64,000 nucleotides of DNA. Source: Paenibacillus glucanolyticus NBRC 15330 (GTDB lineage Bacteria > Bacillota > Bacilli > Paenibacillales > Paenibacillaceae). The stretch is from NCBI RefSeq assembly GCF_004000885.1, contig NZ_BIMC01000012.1, positions 1-64,000 on the forward strand, in the 5' to 3' direction. Position numbers and translations under genes: made by a program. The notes under the pieces are model-generated. The model did no database searches and was not told where the DNA came from. It saw nothing but the letters and a program-made list of their open reading frames with translations. The first letter of the stretch is position 1; every line of letters begins with the position of its first letter. Positions 34,607 through 43,982 of this stretch are shown here, piece after piece.

Positions 34607-35644
34607 ATGGGGTTGAATATTAAAACAATCGCTAAAATGGCGGGGGTATCCGTTTCCACCGTCTCCAAGATTATTAACAACTATAGTGATGTATCCGAGG
34701 AGACCAAAGCTCGTGTGCTGGAAATCATGAAAGAAACCGGATATACCCCCTCCAACTCCGCGAAAACATTAGCCACGAAAAAATCCAATTTAATAGGCGT
34801 TATTTTTGCCGGGAAATTGAATGTGGATTTTACCCATCCTTTTTTCGTTGAGGTTCTGAATTCGTTCAAGAAACAAATGGGTGTCCTCGGTTACGACCTT
34901 CTGTTTTTTTCGAATGAAAAATTCCAGGGTGATGATGCCGACTATCTCGGAAGATGTCGTCATTATCAGGTGGACGGCTGTGTCATTATATCCGGGGAAG
35001 AAATCGAGCCCTCCATTAAGGAGCTTGATGAGAGCGACATTCCGTGTATAGGGGTCGACATTGAGCTGATCGGCGAAATGTCGGGGCACATTATGTCGGA
35101 CAACTATAAAATGTCCTCGAAGGTCGTTGAACATTTCTACCTCCAAGGCTTCAGAGACTTAGGATTCATTGGGGGCAGCAAGGAATCTGAAATCTCCAAC
35201 ATGCGTGAGGCCGGTTATCGCAACGCTATGGAGAGCTTCGGGCTTCCTGCCCGTACGGAGTGGTTTCTGAACGGGGATGACTTTTACGAAGCAAGCGGAT
35301 ATAAGGCCATGACACGGTTGATCCAGGCAGGATCGCTGCCCCGTGCCATCTTTGCAGCCTCCGATCAGATTGCCATTGGGGCCATCCAGGCGCTTCAGGA
35401 GCAAGGCCTGAATGTGCCAGACAATGTTTCGATCATTGGCTGTGACGATATTGAAGCATGTAAATATACTACACCCAAGTTAACGACCATTCGTCAAAAC
35501 AAAGACAAGATCGGCCGATTGGCCGCACTTATGCTCTACGACCTGATCAATAAGCAATCACCGGTCAGCTCGTTTGTTGTTGAGCCTGAGCTTATCGTAC
35601 GCGAATCTTGCGGGAGCAAGACACATCACTACGGTTACTTCTGA
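34607..35644 (+). CDS. LacI-family transcriptional repressor
   Basis: DNA-binding regulator of 345 residues. The N-terminal helix-turn-helix and hinge are canonical (TIAKMAGVSVSTVSKIINNY), followed by a periplasmic-binding-protein-like sensor domain with IGFIGGSKES-type and IFAASDQIAIGAIQAL motifs. It is transcribed divergently from the GH94/ABC operon and matching operators lie at both start sites, so it very probably represses both until the imported sugar or its breakdown product binds. AAGGGG lies upstream of the ATG. Confidence 0.93.
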   Translation: MGLNIKTIAKMAGVSVSTVSKIINNYSDVSEETKARVLEIMKETGYTPSNSAKTLATKKSNLIGVIFAGKLNVDFTHPFFVEVLNSFKKQMGVLGYDLLFFSNEKFQGDDADYLGRCRHYQVDGCVIISGEEIEPSIKELDESDIPCIGVDIELIGEMSGHIMSDNYKMSSKVVEHFYLQGFRDLGFIGGSKESEISNMREAGYRNAMESFGLPARTEWFLNGDDFYEASGYKAMTRLIQAGSLPRAIFAASDQIAIGAIQALQEQGLNVPDNVSIIGCDDIEACKYTTPKLTTIRQNKDKIGRLAALMLYDLINKQSPVSSFVVEPELIVRESCGSKTHHYGYF

Positions 35645-35750
35645 TTGCTTGTCCAATTGGACCGATGGTCTTCCTCACCTTCCTCACCCGGAAGGCCGTC
35701 CTTCTGCTCGCTTGGACAGCACTATCTACTTTCCATCCATCTACATACTA

Positions 35751-35787
35751 AAAAAAGCTTAGAGCCACAGGCCCTAAGCTTTTTTTA
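35751..35787. terminator. Bidirectional terminator
   Basis: AAAAAAGCTTAG pairs with CTAAGCTTTTTTT, with an inner GCC/GGC pair around ACA. T-tracts on both strands serve the convergent LacI-type and glnA genes. Confidence 0.92.
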
Positions 35788-35796
35788 GTATGAGTA

Positions 35797-37221
35797 TTAG
35801 AGGTCGTAGTACAGGGAGTACTCATGCGGATGAACACGGATGTTAACCGCTTTAGCTTCAGAGCGCTTGAGCTCAATGAAGTTATCGAGGAATTCCTGCG
35901 TAAACACGCCGCCCTCAGTCAAGAATTCGCTGTCTGCTTGAAGAGCATCCAAAGCCTCATCCAGGGAACCTGGTACGCTGCGGATTTCTCTTTTCTCAGC
36001 ATCAGACAGTTCGTAGATGTTCTTATCGAATGGTCCGTAGCCCAGTGCCGTCGGATCGATTTTGCGCTTGATGCCATCCAGGCCAGCCATTAGCATGGCC
36101 GAGAATGCAAGATAAGGATTCGCCGTGGAGTCCGGTGTACGGAACTCAATGCGGCAGCCTTTAGGTGTTACAGCTGCAACCGGAATCCGAACTGCTGCGG
36201 AACGATTGCCTTTGGAGTACACGAGGTTAACAGGTGCTTCATAGCCTGGAACCAGACGTTTGAAGGAGTTTGTGCTCGGATTTGTCAAAGCAATCAATGC
36301 CGGTGCATGGTACAGAATACCGCCAATGTAGTGGATAGCCGTTTCGCTCAGGTTAGCATAAGCTCCTTTTTCGTAGAACAAAGGGGTATCGCCATCGAAA
36401 ATGGATTGGTGAACGTGCATGCCGCTTCCGTTATCTCCGAACAGTGGCTTCGGCATGAATGTAGCCGTTTTGCCATATTGGCGAGCCGTGTTATGCACGA
36501 TGTATTTATAGATCAACAAATTGTCAGCTGTTTTCTTTAATGTGTCAAAACGGAAGTTGATTTCAGCCTGCCCTGCCGTTGCTACCTCATGGTGATGACG
36601 CTCAACCCGCAGTCCTGCCTCCTCAAGCAAACGGCACATTTCGCTGCGAATGTCCTGCTGTGTATCAACAGGTGCCACTGGAACGTATCCGCCCTTAACG
36701 CCAACTTTGAAACCAAGGTTGCCGCCTTCTTCCTTGCGGTTGGTATTCCAGTTTGCTTCCTCGGAGTCTACAAAGTAGCTGGAGCTGTTCATGGAGCTTT
36801 CGTAGCGAACATCATCGAACAGGAAAAACTCGGATTCAGGTGCGAAGAATGCTGCTGTACCGATTCCCGCCTCTTGAAGATATTGCTCAGCGCGAGCTGC
36901 GATACCGCGTGGATCACGCTCGTAAGCATCGCCCTCCGGTGTAAAGATGTTGCTCATAATGTTAAGTGTAGGATGTGCTGTAAATGGATCGATATAGCAA
37001 GATTCCGGATCTGGCATCATAACCATATCTGATTCTTCAATGCCGCGGAATCCTGGAATAGAAGATCCATCAAACGCTACCCCGTTCACGAATGTTTCTT
37101 CATCTACCTCTGAAGCCGGCAAGGTAATGTGATGCGCCCGTCCCGACAAGTCCACAAAACGAAAATCGACCCACTCAATATTGTTCTCTTTAATGGTTTG
37201 CAATACTTTCTCTACCGACAT
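35797..37221 (-). CDS. glnA: Glutamine synthetase type I, beta subtype
   Basis: Enzyme of 474 residues making glutamine from glutamate, ammonia and ATP; the active form is a dodecamer. The beta-grasp motif VAFDGSSIPGF, metal-site PESEFFLF and NGSGMHVHQS, and KPLFGDN are intact. An insert near residues 150-185 (ANWNTNRKEEGGNLGFKVGV region) and NIYEL around Tyr403 mark the GSI-beta subtype, typical of proteobacteria and actinobacteria, in which that Tyr is adenylylated. Bacillus GlnA is the shorter GSI-alpha of 444 residues. A longer frame begins at 37269; GGGAGG 7 nt before the ATG at 37221 decides the start. glnR is not adjacent. Confidence 0.94.
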   Translation of the reverse strand: MSVEKVLQTIKENNIEWVDFRFVDLSGRAHHITLPASEVDEETFVNGVAFDGSSIPGFRGIEESDMVMMPDPESCYIDPFTAHPTLNIMSNIFTPEGDAYERDPRGIAARAEQYLQEAGIGTAAFFAPESEFFLFDDVRYESSMNSSSYFVDSEEANWNTNRKEEGGNLGFKVGVKGGYVPVAPVDTQQDIRSEMCRLLEEAGLRVERHHHEVATAGQAEINFRFDTLKKTADNLLIYKYIVHNTARQYGKTATFMPKPLFGDNGSGMHVHQSIFDGDTPLFYEKGAYANLSETAIHYIGGILYHAPALIALTNPSTNSFKRLVPGYEAPVNLVYSKGNRSAAVRIPVAAVTPKGCRIEFRTPDSTANPYLAFSAMLMAGLDGIKRKIDPTALGYGPFDKNIYELSDAEKREIRSVPGSLDEALDALQADSEFLTEGGVFTQEFLDNFIELKRSEAKAVNIRVHPHEYSLYYDL

Positions 37222-37298
37222 GTCTCTTCCTCCCAATTTCCGAACATTAAGACTAAAACAGCTTAACAATGTTCATAATCTTTCGATTTCTTTTCGTC

Positions 37299-37328
37299 AT
37301 TATATGCCGGGAGATAACCTGACGTCAA
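37299..37328 (-). promoter_or_regulatory. Sigma-A promoter of glnA
   Basis: On the minus strand TTGACG (37328-37323), an 18-bp spacer and a perfect TATAAT (37304-37299). The leader to the glnA ATG is about 70 nt. Confidence 0.7.
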
Positions 37329-37356
37329 TACCTATGTAAGGTATTTTTAAAAATGA

Positions 37357-37373
37357 TGTTATATATACTGACA
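37357..37373 (-). promoter_or_regulatory. GlnR/TnrA box upstream of glnA
   Basis: TGTCAGTATATATAACA on the minus strand fits the GlnR/TnrA consensus TGTNA-N7-TNACA at every fixed position. Its centre lies about 73 bp upstream of the predicted start site, a position compatible with activation or distal repression in response to nitrogen supply. Confidence 0.7.
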
Positions 37374-37399
37374 TTGAAAACCAGTTAATGTAAACGCAG

Positions 37400-37433
37400 T
37401 AAAAAGACACCTGCGAGCTTGCTGCAAGTGTCT
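37400..37433 (-). terminator. Terminator after aroF
   Basis: AGACACCTGC (37405-37414) pairs with GCAAGTGTCT (37424-37433) with one mismatch, followed on the minus strand by TTTTT. Confidence 0.85.
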
Positions 37434-37517
37434 ACTACTATAAATAAGGGACTGGCCCAGCTATCCTCATATAGCGAACGATATACTTAAGTCTATCATA
37501 TTCACCTATATCGATTG

Positions 37518-38573
37518 TTATACGCGCACAAATTCAGAGGCAGGTGCTTTTGAAGTGGCAAAGCTTTTACCTACCAATGGAGCCAGTTGCTCCAAGTCTT
37601 TCAGCAGCGCGGCGAATTGATCCGGGAACAGCGATTGAACGCCATCTCCCGTCATGGAATTGTCAGGATCCGTATGCATCTCAATGATAAGACCGTCTGC
37701 TCCAGCCGCTACAGAAGCCTTGGACATCGGTTCTACGAGCTCGCGCCGGCCCGTTCCGTGACTTGGGTCCGAGATCACCGGAAGATGGCTCAACCCTTGC
37801 AGAACCGGGATGGCAGATAAATCCAATGTATTTCGGGTATACGTTTCGAATGTTCGGATTCCGCGTTCACAGAGCATAACATTCGGATTGCCGCCGGCAA
37901 GAATATATTCCGCTGCATTCAGTAACTCATCATAGGTGGCGCTAAAGCCTCTCTTGAGCAAAACCGGCTTGCCGCAGGTGCCCAGTTTGCGAAGCAGATC
38001 GAAATTCTGCATATTTCGGGTACCTACTTGAAGAATATCGGCATACTCGGCGCAAATATCAACGTATTCGGGGGTCATAACCTCTGTTATCGTCAGCAGG
38101 CCATGTTTTTGGCCCGCTTCAGCCATCATGATCAAACCCTCGACGCCAACACCCTGGAAGCTGTATGGACCCGTACGAGGCTTAAATGCGCCTCCTCGGA
38201 GCACTTGCCCACCTGCTGCCTTGACCAGCTGTGCAATCTCGTCAATCTGCTGCGCAGATTCCACTGCGCACGGTCCCCCCATGACAACCAGGTTGCCGCC
38301 GCCAATCCTGGTGCCCTTAATATCGATAACGGTATCATCCGGATGGAAATCACGGCTCGCCAGCTTGTAGGACTTGGAGATCTTGACTACGTTCTCTACA
38401 CCTTTCATTTGACGGAGATGCTCCGCAAGTTTCGGATTCACGCTGCCGATAAGACCGATTACCGTCCGATCCGCCCCTCGGGATACATGAGCCTGCAGTC
38501 CTTCCTTCTCAATTTCCCCTACGATATGCTGTACTTGTTCCTCTAATATTTGATTTGAAGTGATAACGATCAT
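37518..38573 (-). CDS. aroF: 3-deoxy-7-phosphoheptulonate synthase (DAHP synthase)
   Basis: First enzyme of the shikimate pathway, joining PEP and erythrose-4-phosphate. The 351 residues have an N-terminal ferredoxin-like regulatory domain at about 1-70 ([18 protein letters not shown]), as in the Thermotoga enzyme where tyrosine binds, and a C-terminal barrel with [29 protein letters not shown] and [13 protein letters not shown]. No chorismate mutase domain is fused. AGAAGG lies 7 nt before the ATG. The gene is monocistronic with its own terminator. Confidence 0.94.
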   Translation of the reverse strand: MIVITSNQILEEQVQHIVGEIEKEGLQAHVSRGADRTVIGLIGSVNPKLAEHLRQMKGVENVVKISKSYKLASRDFHPDDTVIDIKGTRIGGGNLVVMGGPCAVESAQQIDEIAQLVKAAGGQVLRGGAFKPRTGPYSFQGVGVEGLIMMAEAGQKHGLLTITEVMTPEYVDICAEYADILQVGTRNMQNFDLLRKLGTCGKPVLLKRGFSATYDELLNAAEYILAGGNPNVMLCERGIRTFETYTRNTLDLSAIPVLQGLSHLPVISDPSHGTGRRELVEPMSKASVAAGADGLIIEMHTDPDNSMTGDGVQSLFPDQFAALLKDLEQLAPLVGKSFATSKAPASEFVRV

Positions 38574-38682
38574 TATATAACCTTCTTTCTGAATATATTC
38601 CTGTTTGTGAATGAGTTGATGCTCACTTTCGCGCTTGTTCGCTTTTAAGCTTTTATGCTTTTAACTGATAAAGTAAATATAC

Positions 38683-38736
38683 AAAAAAAATCTCCCGTCG
38701 TCAAGCCCATTCTTCAAGCCTTCATGATCGGGAGAT
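38683..38736 (-). terminator. Terminator at the end of the lpl-type operon
   Basis: ATCTCCCG (about 38690-38697) pairs with CGGGAGAT (38729-38736); eight T residues follow on the minus strand. Confidence 0.88.
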
Positions 38737-38749
38737 CTGCTCTTTCCGT

Positions 38750-40555
38750 TTACAATAACGTTTTATTTCGTCCTTCTGCCACTTTTCGCTTAACCAGCGG
38801 TATGACAATTCTTACGGTTGTCCCGATGCCAGCACGGCTGAACAAAGTGACCCCATATTCATTACCGTAGTGAAGCTTGATCCGTTGGTCTACATTCCGA
38901 ATGCCGTATCCGGCATTGGTCAGATCCTGACCAGCTGTATTATCAAGAACTCTGCCGGGAGGGAAGCCCACGCCGTTATCAATGATTTTGAATTCCAGCA
39001 CATCTTCCGCTTCCAGCACTGTGGCCGTAATTCGGATATGAATATACTCCCCGGTCCATGCATGCTCCAGCACATTCTCGATAAACGGCTGCATTATCAA
39101 TTTCACCGTTTCATACCGTACCACCTCAGGCGCATAATCATAGGTAACCTGCATCCGCTCATCGTATTTGATCTTTTGAATATCAACATACGCCTGAGCC
39201 TGTTCCAATTCATTCTTCACCGAGATGATATTACGGCCATCATTCAGCGACAGACGGTAAAACTTCGCCAAATCCATCACCATGCGCTGAAGTTTATCCA
39301 GCATCCCGAACCGTGCCAAGCGGCTGATGGAAGATAGCGTATTGTATAGGAAATGCGGATTAATCTGCGCATGAAGCGACTCCAGCTCCGCTTCTTTTTT
39401 CTGCAGATCGGCAAGATACACCTCATTGATCAGTTTACCGATATTGCTGCCCATATCGTTCAGAGCAGAGGAGATGTGGGTGAACTCATCATTTCCTTTA
39501 AAAGACACCCGTTTATGGAATTCACCTTCCTGAAATGAATCAAGCACCGATACGATTTTGGATACCCTTCGACTGAAATATCTTGAGACCACGATGCTGA
39601 CAACAAAAAAGATACCAATGCAAATGAGACAGATCAGATAGGTTAGATTACGTATCTTTACGGTATCTTTCTCCACAATTTGGGCAGGAACCACGGCAAT
39701 GAGATCCCAGCCCAGCTGAGGAATCGGCTTGCGGATAAGCAAATCCCCGTTCTTACGGAGCTCCTTCTCTCTAAAGACGTTGGTCTGCTTGCCGCCCGAT
39801 GACAGGACCACGCGTCCTTGGGAATCCGATAAATACAACGCTGTGCCATCGCCAATCTTGTTGTAATCCATGCTTTCGAACAAATCTGTCATGCTGACAT
39901 TAATCCGCATGAATCCGATCTCCTGCGGTTTAATGGTCGTACTGATATCGACCAGTCTCCGCAGCAATGAGATACGGCCGTTGCTCGCATCATCCTCAAT
40001 CTGTTTCCACTGGAGTGTCACTCCGTAATTCTCTTCCTTGGGATATAATTTATACCAGGTCCTGTCCTCAAGCCGCTCATATTGATAAATATCGAATAGA
40101 CGTTTGTTAGAGTCGAGTGGATCCGAATACGCGTAACTGTCATAGATCTCCCTAAGATCGTCATTGCGCAGATAGATCGACAGCCAAATCCTCCGATTCG
40201 CTGTGCTCACCGCTGTCTCCAGCTTCGGAATGAGCACATTGATCGTTGTATCGTAGCTTACCCAGGCGCTTTCTGTATATCGCAGCCGGCTGTTAAAGGT
40301 CGTATCGAAATACAGCATGTCCGATATTCGAATCATATCCTCCATCTTGTAAGAAATATTCTCGCTCATTTGATGAAGTGTTCCCTGGATGTTGTTGTAC
40401 GTCTGCTCACGAGTTGACTTAACGAAGACTTGATTCGCGATTTGACCCACAAGCAATACCGGTATAATGATGAACACACAGTACGAAATCATCAACTTGT
40501 AACCGAATGGTATCTTGACCCGTATTCGTTCGAATTTCCCCGCCATAACATGCAT
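38750..40555 (-). CDS. YesM-type sensor histidine kinase
   Basis: Membrane kinase of 601 residues: helix at about 20-42, a large extracellular sensor (cache-like) domain to about 300, a second helix at 305-325, HAMP to about 385, the phosphoacceptor His401 in AQINPHFLYNTLSSI, and a HATPase domain with NVLEHAW and DNGVGFPPG. This is the LytS/YesM class that partners AraC-type regulators in sugar uptake. It follows the response regulator gene by 29 nt and ends the five-gene operon. The start at 40555 is uncertain; an ATG at 40546 is also possible. Confidence 0.92.
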   Translation of the reverse strand: MHVMAGKFERIRVKIPFGYKLMISYCVFIIIPVLLVGQIANQVFVKSTREQTYNNIQGTLHQMSENISYKMEDMIRISDMLYFDTTFNSRLRYTESAWVSYDTTINVLIPKLETAVSTANRRIWLSIYLRNDDLREIYDSYAYSDPLDSNKRLFDIYQYERLEDRTWYKLYPKEENYGVTLQWKQIEDDASNGRISLLRRLVDISTTIKPQEIGFMRINVSMTDLFESMDYNKIGDGTALYLSDSQGRVVLSSGGKQTNVFREKELRKNGDLLIRKPIPQLGWDLIAVVPAQIVEKDTVKIRNLTYLICLICIGIFFVVSIVVSRYFSRRVSKIVSVLDSFQEGEFHKRVSFKGNDEFTHISSALNDMGSNIGKLINEVYLADLQKKEAELESLHAQINPHFLYNTLSSISRLARFGMLDKLQRMVMDLAKFYRLSLNDGRNIISVKNELEQAQAYVDIQKIKYDERMQVTYDYAPEVVRYETVKLIMQPFIENVLEHAWTGEYIHIRITATVLEAEDVLEFKIIDNGVGFPPGRVLDNTAGQDLTNAGYGIRNVDQRIKLHYGNEYGVTLFSRAGIGTTVRIVIPLVKRKVAEGRNKTLL

Positions 40556-40584
40556 GACCCCACATCTAATCTGTATTTTGCAAG

Positions 40585-42159
40585 TTAAGAGTGCTTGCGC
40601 CGGTATTCCAAGGGTGTCATTCCGTACATTTCCTTAAACTGCCGACTGAAATAAGGTAAATATTGATACCCGGTCTGTGACGCAATTTCGTATATTTTCA
40701 GCTTGGTTGTCTTGAGCAGGTCTCTCGCACGCTCCATGCGGAGTTTAATCACATAATCGCTGAAGTTATGCCCGGTTTCTTCTTTGAAGAGTACCCCGAG
40801 ATAATTCGGTGAGAAAGAAAAACGGTTTGCCATATCTCGCAGTGTAATGTTCTCATGCATGCGCGCCTGAATATTCTCAATAATCTCTTCGACCAAGCGT
40901 CCATTCTTGGTTGATTTTCGGTTTTTGAGCATTTCCGATATTTCCATTGCCTTCATTCGCAGCCATGAGAAAATATCATCCATCGTTTCAAAGTGCAGCA
41001 AAATATCAAAATTCTTGAGCTCCAAGCCTGCCATTCGGTACAATTCTTCATTAATCGTCTGAAGATGACCTTCCAGCTTTACCATGATATACACAGCTAA
41101 ATTGCGTATCGTGAACTTGGAACGTATATTGGAAGCAAGTAATTGAATCGCTTCCAATTCATCATAGATACGAACAATATCATACTCTGTCATGGCTGTA
41201 AACAATGCATCGAAGCGGATATCGAGACTTTTTACATCTTCACGATCTTCGGTAGGCACCTCGCTGTACAGAATCCATCTGCCTTTGCCCCGAAACATCT
41301 TATAGTCCAGGGCAGCTAAAGCCTCCTGATAGGATGTATGGAGATCCTCCAGCTTGTGGACGGCCTTACCTTCCCCTACAGTCATGGTATAGGCGCATTC
41401 TTGCTTCAATTCTTCCAGAAGGGACTGAATCTCCGCTTTGCCTCGGCCACCGCTAAGCAGCACGGCTGTCCGCTGATCGTTCACCTTGCATATATGCTCA
41501 AAGCCGTTCGCGTCGAGAAGTTTATGTAATCTTGCAAAGTAGTTCTCCACAACACTAAGCTTTTCCTCGGAATCGAGCGAGCTGTTGCGCCATGTACTCA
41601 CATTATCAAGTTCCAGCAAAATGACGCACACCGGCCAATGAAGCTCTGTAAAACGGTACTCCCGCTTGATGATATCCAGTATCGCGCCATCGTAAGGCTT
41701 CTGAAGAATTTGCAGCAAGTATTGATTTTTGAGGATAGGGATCATCTGCTGATAGGCCTGCTCCGTCTCCTTGCGTTCATGAAGGCGATCGAGCTCAAGT
41801 TTCACTTTTGTCAGGGCATCGATCAGTTCCTGATCTTCCATCGGCTTCAAAACATAACTGCATGCGTTCAAAGCGATAGCCTGCTTCACGTAACCAAAGT
41901 CCTGGTAACCGCTTACGAAGATAATCCGAAGTTCCTCCTGCAATTTCAGCGCCCGCTGTGCAAGCTCCAGCCCAGTCATATTGGGCATGCGGACATCGGT
42001 AACGAGGATGTCGATCTTCTCCCTCTCGAGAACCTCATAGGCGGCGAAGCCATTATTGACCGAGTCTATCACTTTCATTCCGAGATTCTCCCATGGAATA
42101 AAGCTCTTCATGCCCTCTAGGTCCAGTATTTCATCGTCTGCCAGCAGCACTTTATACAC
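40585..42159 (-). CDS. YesN-type response regulator with AraC domain
   Basis: Response regulator of 524 residues. The receiver at 1-120 has the acidic pair (LLADDE), the phosphoacceptor in ILVTDVRMPNM and the Lys in CSYVLKPMED. A poorly conserved central region follows, and the C-terminal 100 residues are an AraC-type double helix-turn-helix (NITLRDMANRFSFSPNYLGVL and KIYEIASQTGYQYLPYFSRQF). It should activate the upstream transporter genes. Translation starts at GTG with GGGAG upstream. A hairpin separates it from the binding-protein gene. Confidence 0.92.
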   Translation of the reverse strand: MYKVLLADDEILDLEGMKSFIPWENLGMKVIDSVNNGFAAYEVLEREKIDILVTDVRMPNMTGLELAQRALKLQEELRIIFVSGYQDFGYVKQAIALNACSYVLKPMEDQELIDALTKVKLELDRLHERKETEQAYQQMIPILKNQYLLQILQKPYDGAILDIIKREYRFTELHWPVCVILLELDNVSTWRNSSLDSEEKLSVVENYFARLHKLLDANGFEHICKVNDQRTAVLLSGGRGKAEIQSLLEELKQECAYTMTVGEGKAVHKLEDLHTSYQEALAALDYKMFRGKGRWILYSEVPTEDREDVKSLDIRFDALFTAMTEYDIVRIYDELEAIQLLASNIRSKFTIRNLAVYIMVKLEGHLQTINEELYRMAGLELKNFDILLHFETMDDIFSWLRMKAMEISEMLKNRKSTKNGRLVEEIIENIQARMHENITLRDMANRFSFSPNYLGVLFKEETGHNFSDYVIKLRMERARDLLKTTKLKIYEIASQTGYQYLPYFSRQFKEMYGMTPLEYRRKHS

Positions 42160-42188
42160 AGGTTACCATCTCCCCTATAAATTCCGAT

Positions 42189-42218
42189 AAGGGTATACTG
42201 CATCAGCAGCATACCCTT
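42189..42218 (-). terminator. Intra-operon hairpin after the binding-protein gene
   Basis: AAGGGTATACTGC pairs with GCAGCATACCCTT over 42189-42218. It likely reduces expression of the two regulatory genes relative to the transporter. Confidence 0.6.
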
Positions 42219-42238
42219 CTTGGTTTAAGTAAAGATTA

Positions 42239-43903
42239 TTATTGGCCTTTCATTTTTGTAACGTTTTCTTGCCATTTCGTTGTTTTGAATGCAAGAAGTT
42301 TATCGTATCCAGCAGATTGTGCATCCGCTTCAGCCTTGTCGAGGATAGCCAATACTTCTGCATCATCCTTCGCATACAGGGCTTTCGCTCTGGATTCTGT
42401 AAAGATATCTTCTACACGCTGACGGATAATTCCTTCCTCGCTGTCCGGAGCCGGATCGAGGTTGATGTATTCCGTAGCATTCGCTTGGGTTTTCCAAGTG
42501 ATTTCATACTGCCAGCGAGTGGACCAGTTGCGCTGCTCTTCTGGCAATGTACTCTCGTATTTTGCTTTTGCTGTATCAATAAAGACCGTGTTACCATTCC
42601 AGTGCAGGTTCGTTGTGATTGCTTGAAGTTTGTTAAGACCGGCTGCATCAGATACATATTTCTCCGTGAATTTAGGTGTCACGCCGTCTTCTTCAAAGCC
42701 ATCCCAATATCCTCCTGGAGGGCCCCACATCAGAACGCTTTGTCCTTCAGGACCTGTGTACCAATCCAGGAAAGCAAAGATAGCTTCTGGATCTTTAGCG
42801 GACTTCGTAATTACGCTTACGTTCCAACCCAATTGAGTATAAGTACCAGGGAAGATTTTGTTCTTGTCGAGGCCTTCTTTGTGAATCGGCCAGATCATGA
42901 AGTATCCTCCGTTTGGATCTTTTGCTGCCAACTCTGCATGAGCGTTCATTGCATTTTCAGTCGGGCTTGATGCAGCGTATACTGCAACGCGTCCAGTGTT
43001 CACTTTCTCTTTAACCTGGTCAACCGTTTGAGTCATAGCATCCTGAGAAATCAATTTCTCACGGAACAGCTTCGCAGAATACTGCATCGACTCACGGAAG
43101 ATTGGATCCGTAAAGATAGAAGTCAGCTTATCGCCGTTAGGTACGCCGCGGATGCTGATCCAGCGAGTTAGAGCATTTTCAGCAAAAGCGGAATACAGAA
43201 CTTCAATGCCTTGACCTTGAACGTGTGGTTCAAACGGAACAACTTTATCGCCATACTTGGCTTTTACTGCTTTCAGGTATTCATACAAATCATCTGTGGT
43301 TTCCAGTTTAGGAGAACCCAGCTCTGTGTAAATTTGTTTATTAACAACATACCCTGCATTACCATTCGGCTGGTTTGTATACCAGTTCGGGAACTGATAC
43401 AGTTTGCCGTCAGGGGAACGAAGCATGTTCAGACCTTCTTCACCCATCCATTCTTTCAGGTTAGGGTATTTATCAAGATATTCATCATAAGGCACAAGCA
43501 TGTCAGCTTGACGCAGCTTCTCTACATCCGGTCCACGGTCCATCCACATGACATCCGGAAGCTGAGTGGAAGCAATCATGGTGTTGAATTTTTGCTGCGC
43601 GTTACCTTGCGAATGAATTGCGTTTACGGTTACTTTCTTATTCTCTTTAATCCATTTCGAAGATTCGTCTTGCCCCCATGGAGGCATGGTATACTCGTTA
43701 TAATGACCGTAGAAACTGAACTCCAGTGGAGTTTCGCCAAGTACAAACTTGCCTGCTTCTTCTGTTGGAGGCGTGCTAGTTCCACCTTCTCCTGCAGGAG
43801 CTGGGTCAGCAGTTTTCGCTCCGCCGCCGCATGCTGAAAGCATGAGCGCTGCAGTCAGCAAGGCCGTCATCGATGTGGTCAGCGATTTCTTTCTCAACCT
43901 CAT
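42239..43903 (-). CDS. Lipoprotein sugar-binding protein, LplA type
   Basis: Extracellular binding protein of 554 residues with a signal peptide and lipobox LSAC. Large LplA-like members (about 500-560 residues) bind oligosaccharides such as complex plant glycans. Motifs DVMWMDRGPDVEKLRQADMLVPYDEYL and the late FAFLDWYTGPEGQSVLMWGP are typical. It follows the two permeases in the operon. AGGGG lies upstream of the ATG. The sugar is not predictable because the operon contains no glycosidase. Confidence 0.9.
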   Translation of the reverse strand: MRLRKKSLTTSMTALLTAALMLSACGGGAKTADPAPAGEGGTSTPPTEEAGKFVLGETPLEFSFYGHYNEYTMPPWGQDESSKWIKENKKVTVNAIHSQGNAQQKFNTMIASTQLPDVMWMDRGPDVEKLRQADMLVPYDEYLDKYPNLKEWMGEEGLNMLRSPDGKLYQFPNWYTNQPNGNAGYVVNKQIYTELGSPKLETTDDLYEYLKAVKAKYGDKVVPFEPHVQGQGIEVLYSAFAENALTRWISIRGVPNGDKLTSIFTDPIFRESMQYSAKLFREKLISQDAMTQTVDQVKEKVNTGRVAVYAASSPTENAMNAHAELAAKDPNGGYFMIWPIHKEGLDKNKIFPGTYTQLGWNVSVITKSAKDPEAIFAFLDWYTGPEGQSVLMWGPPGGYWDGFEEDGVTPKFTEKYVSDAAGLNKLQAITTNLHWNGNTVFIDTAKAKYESTLPEEQRNWSTRWQYEITWKTQANATEYINLDPAPDSEEGIIRQRVEDIFTESRAKALYAKDDAEVLAILDKAEADAQSAGYDKLLAFKTTKWQENVTKMKGQ

Positions 43904-43982
43904 TCTCTAATTTCCCCTTTCGTCTTTACACTTGATATTTATGTCCAAAGCTCATGCTTCAAACAACACGCGTTATCTCTTC

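Noticed and set aside
35640-35700. Palindrome GTCCAATTGGAC after the LacI-type gene
   Set aside because: It lies between a stop codon and a strong terminator, has no U-tract and no promoter nearby, so no role could be supported.
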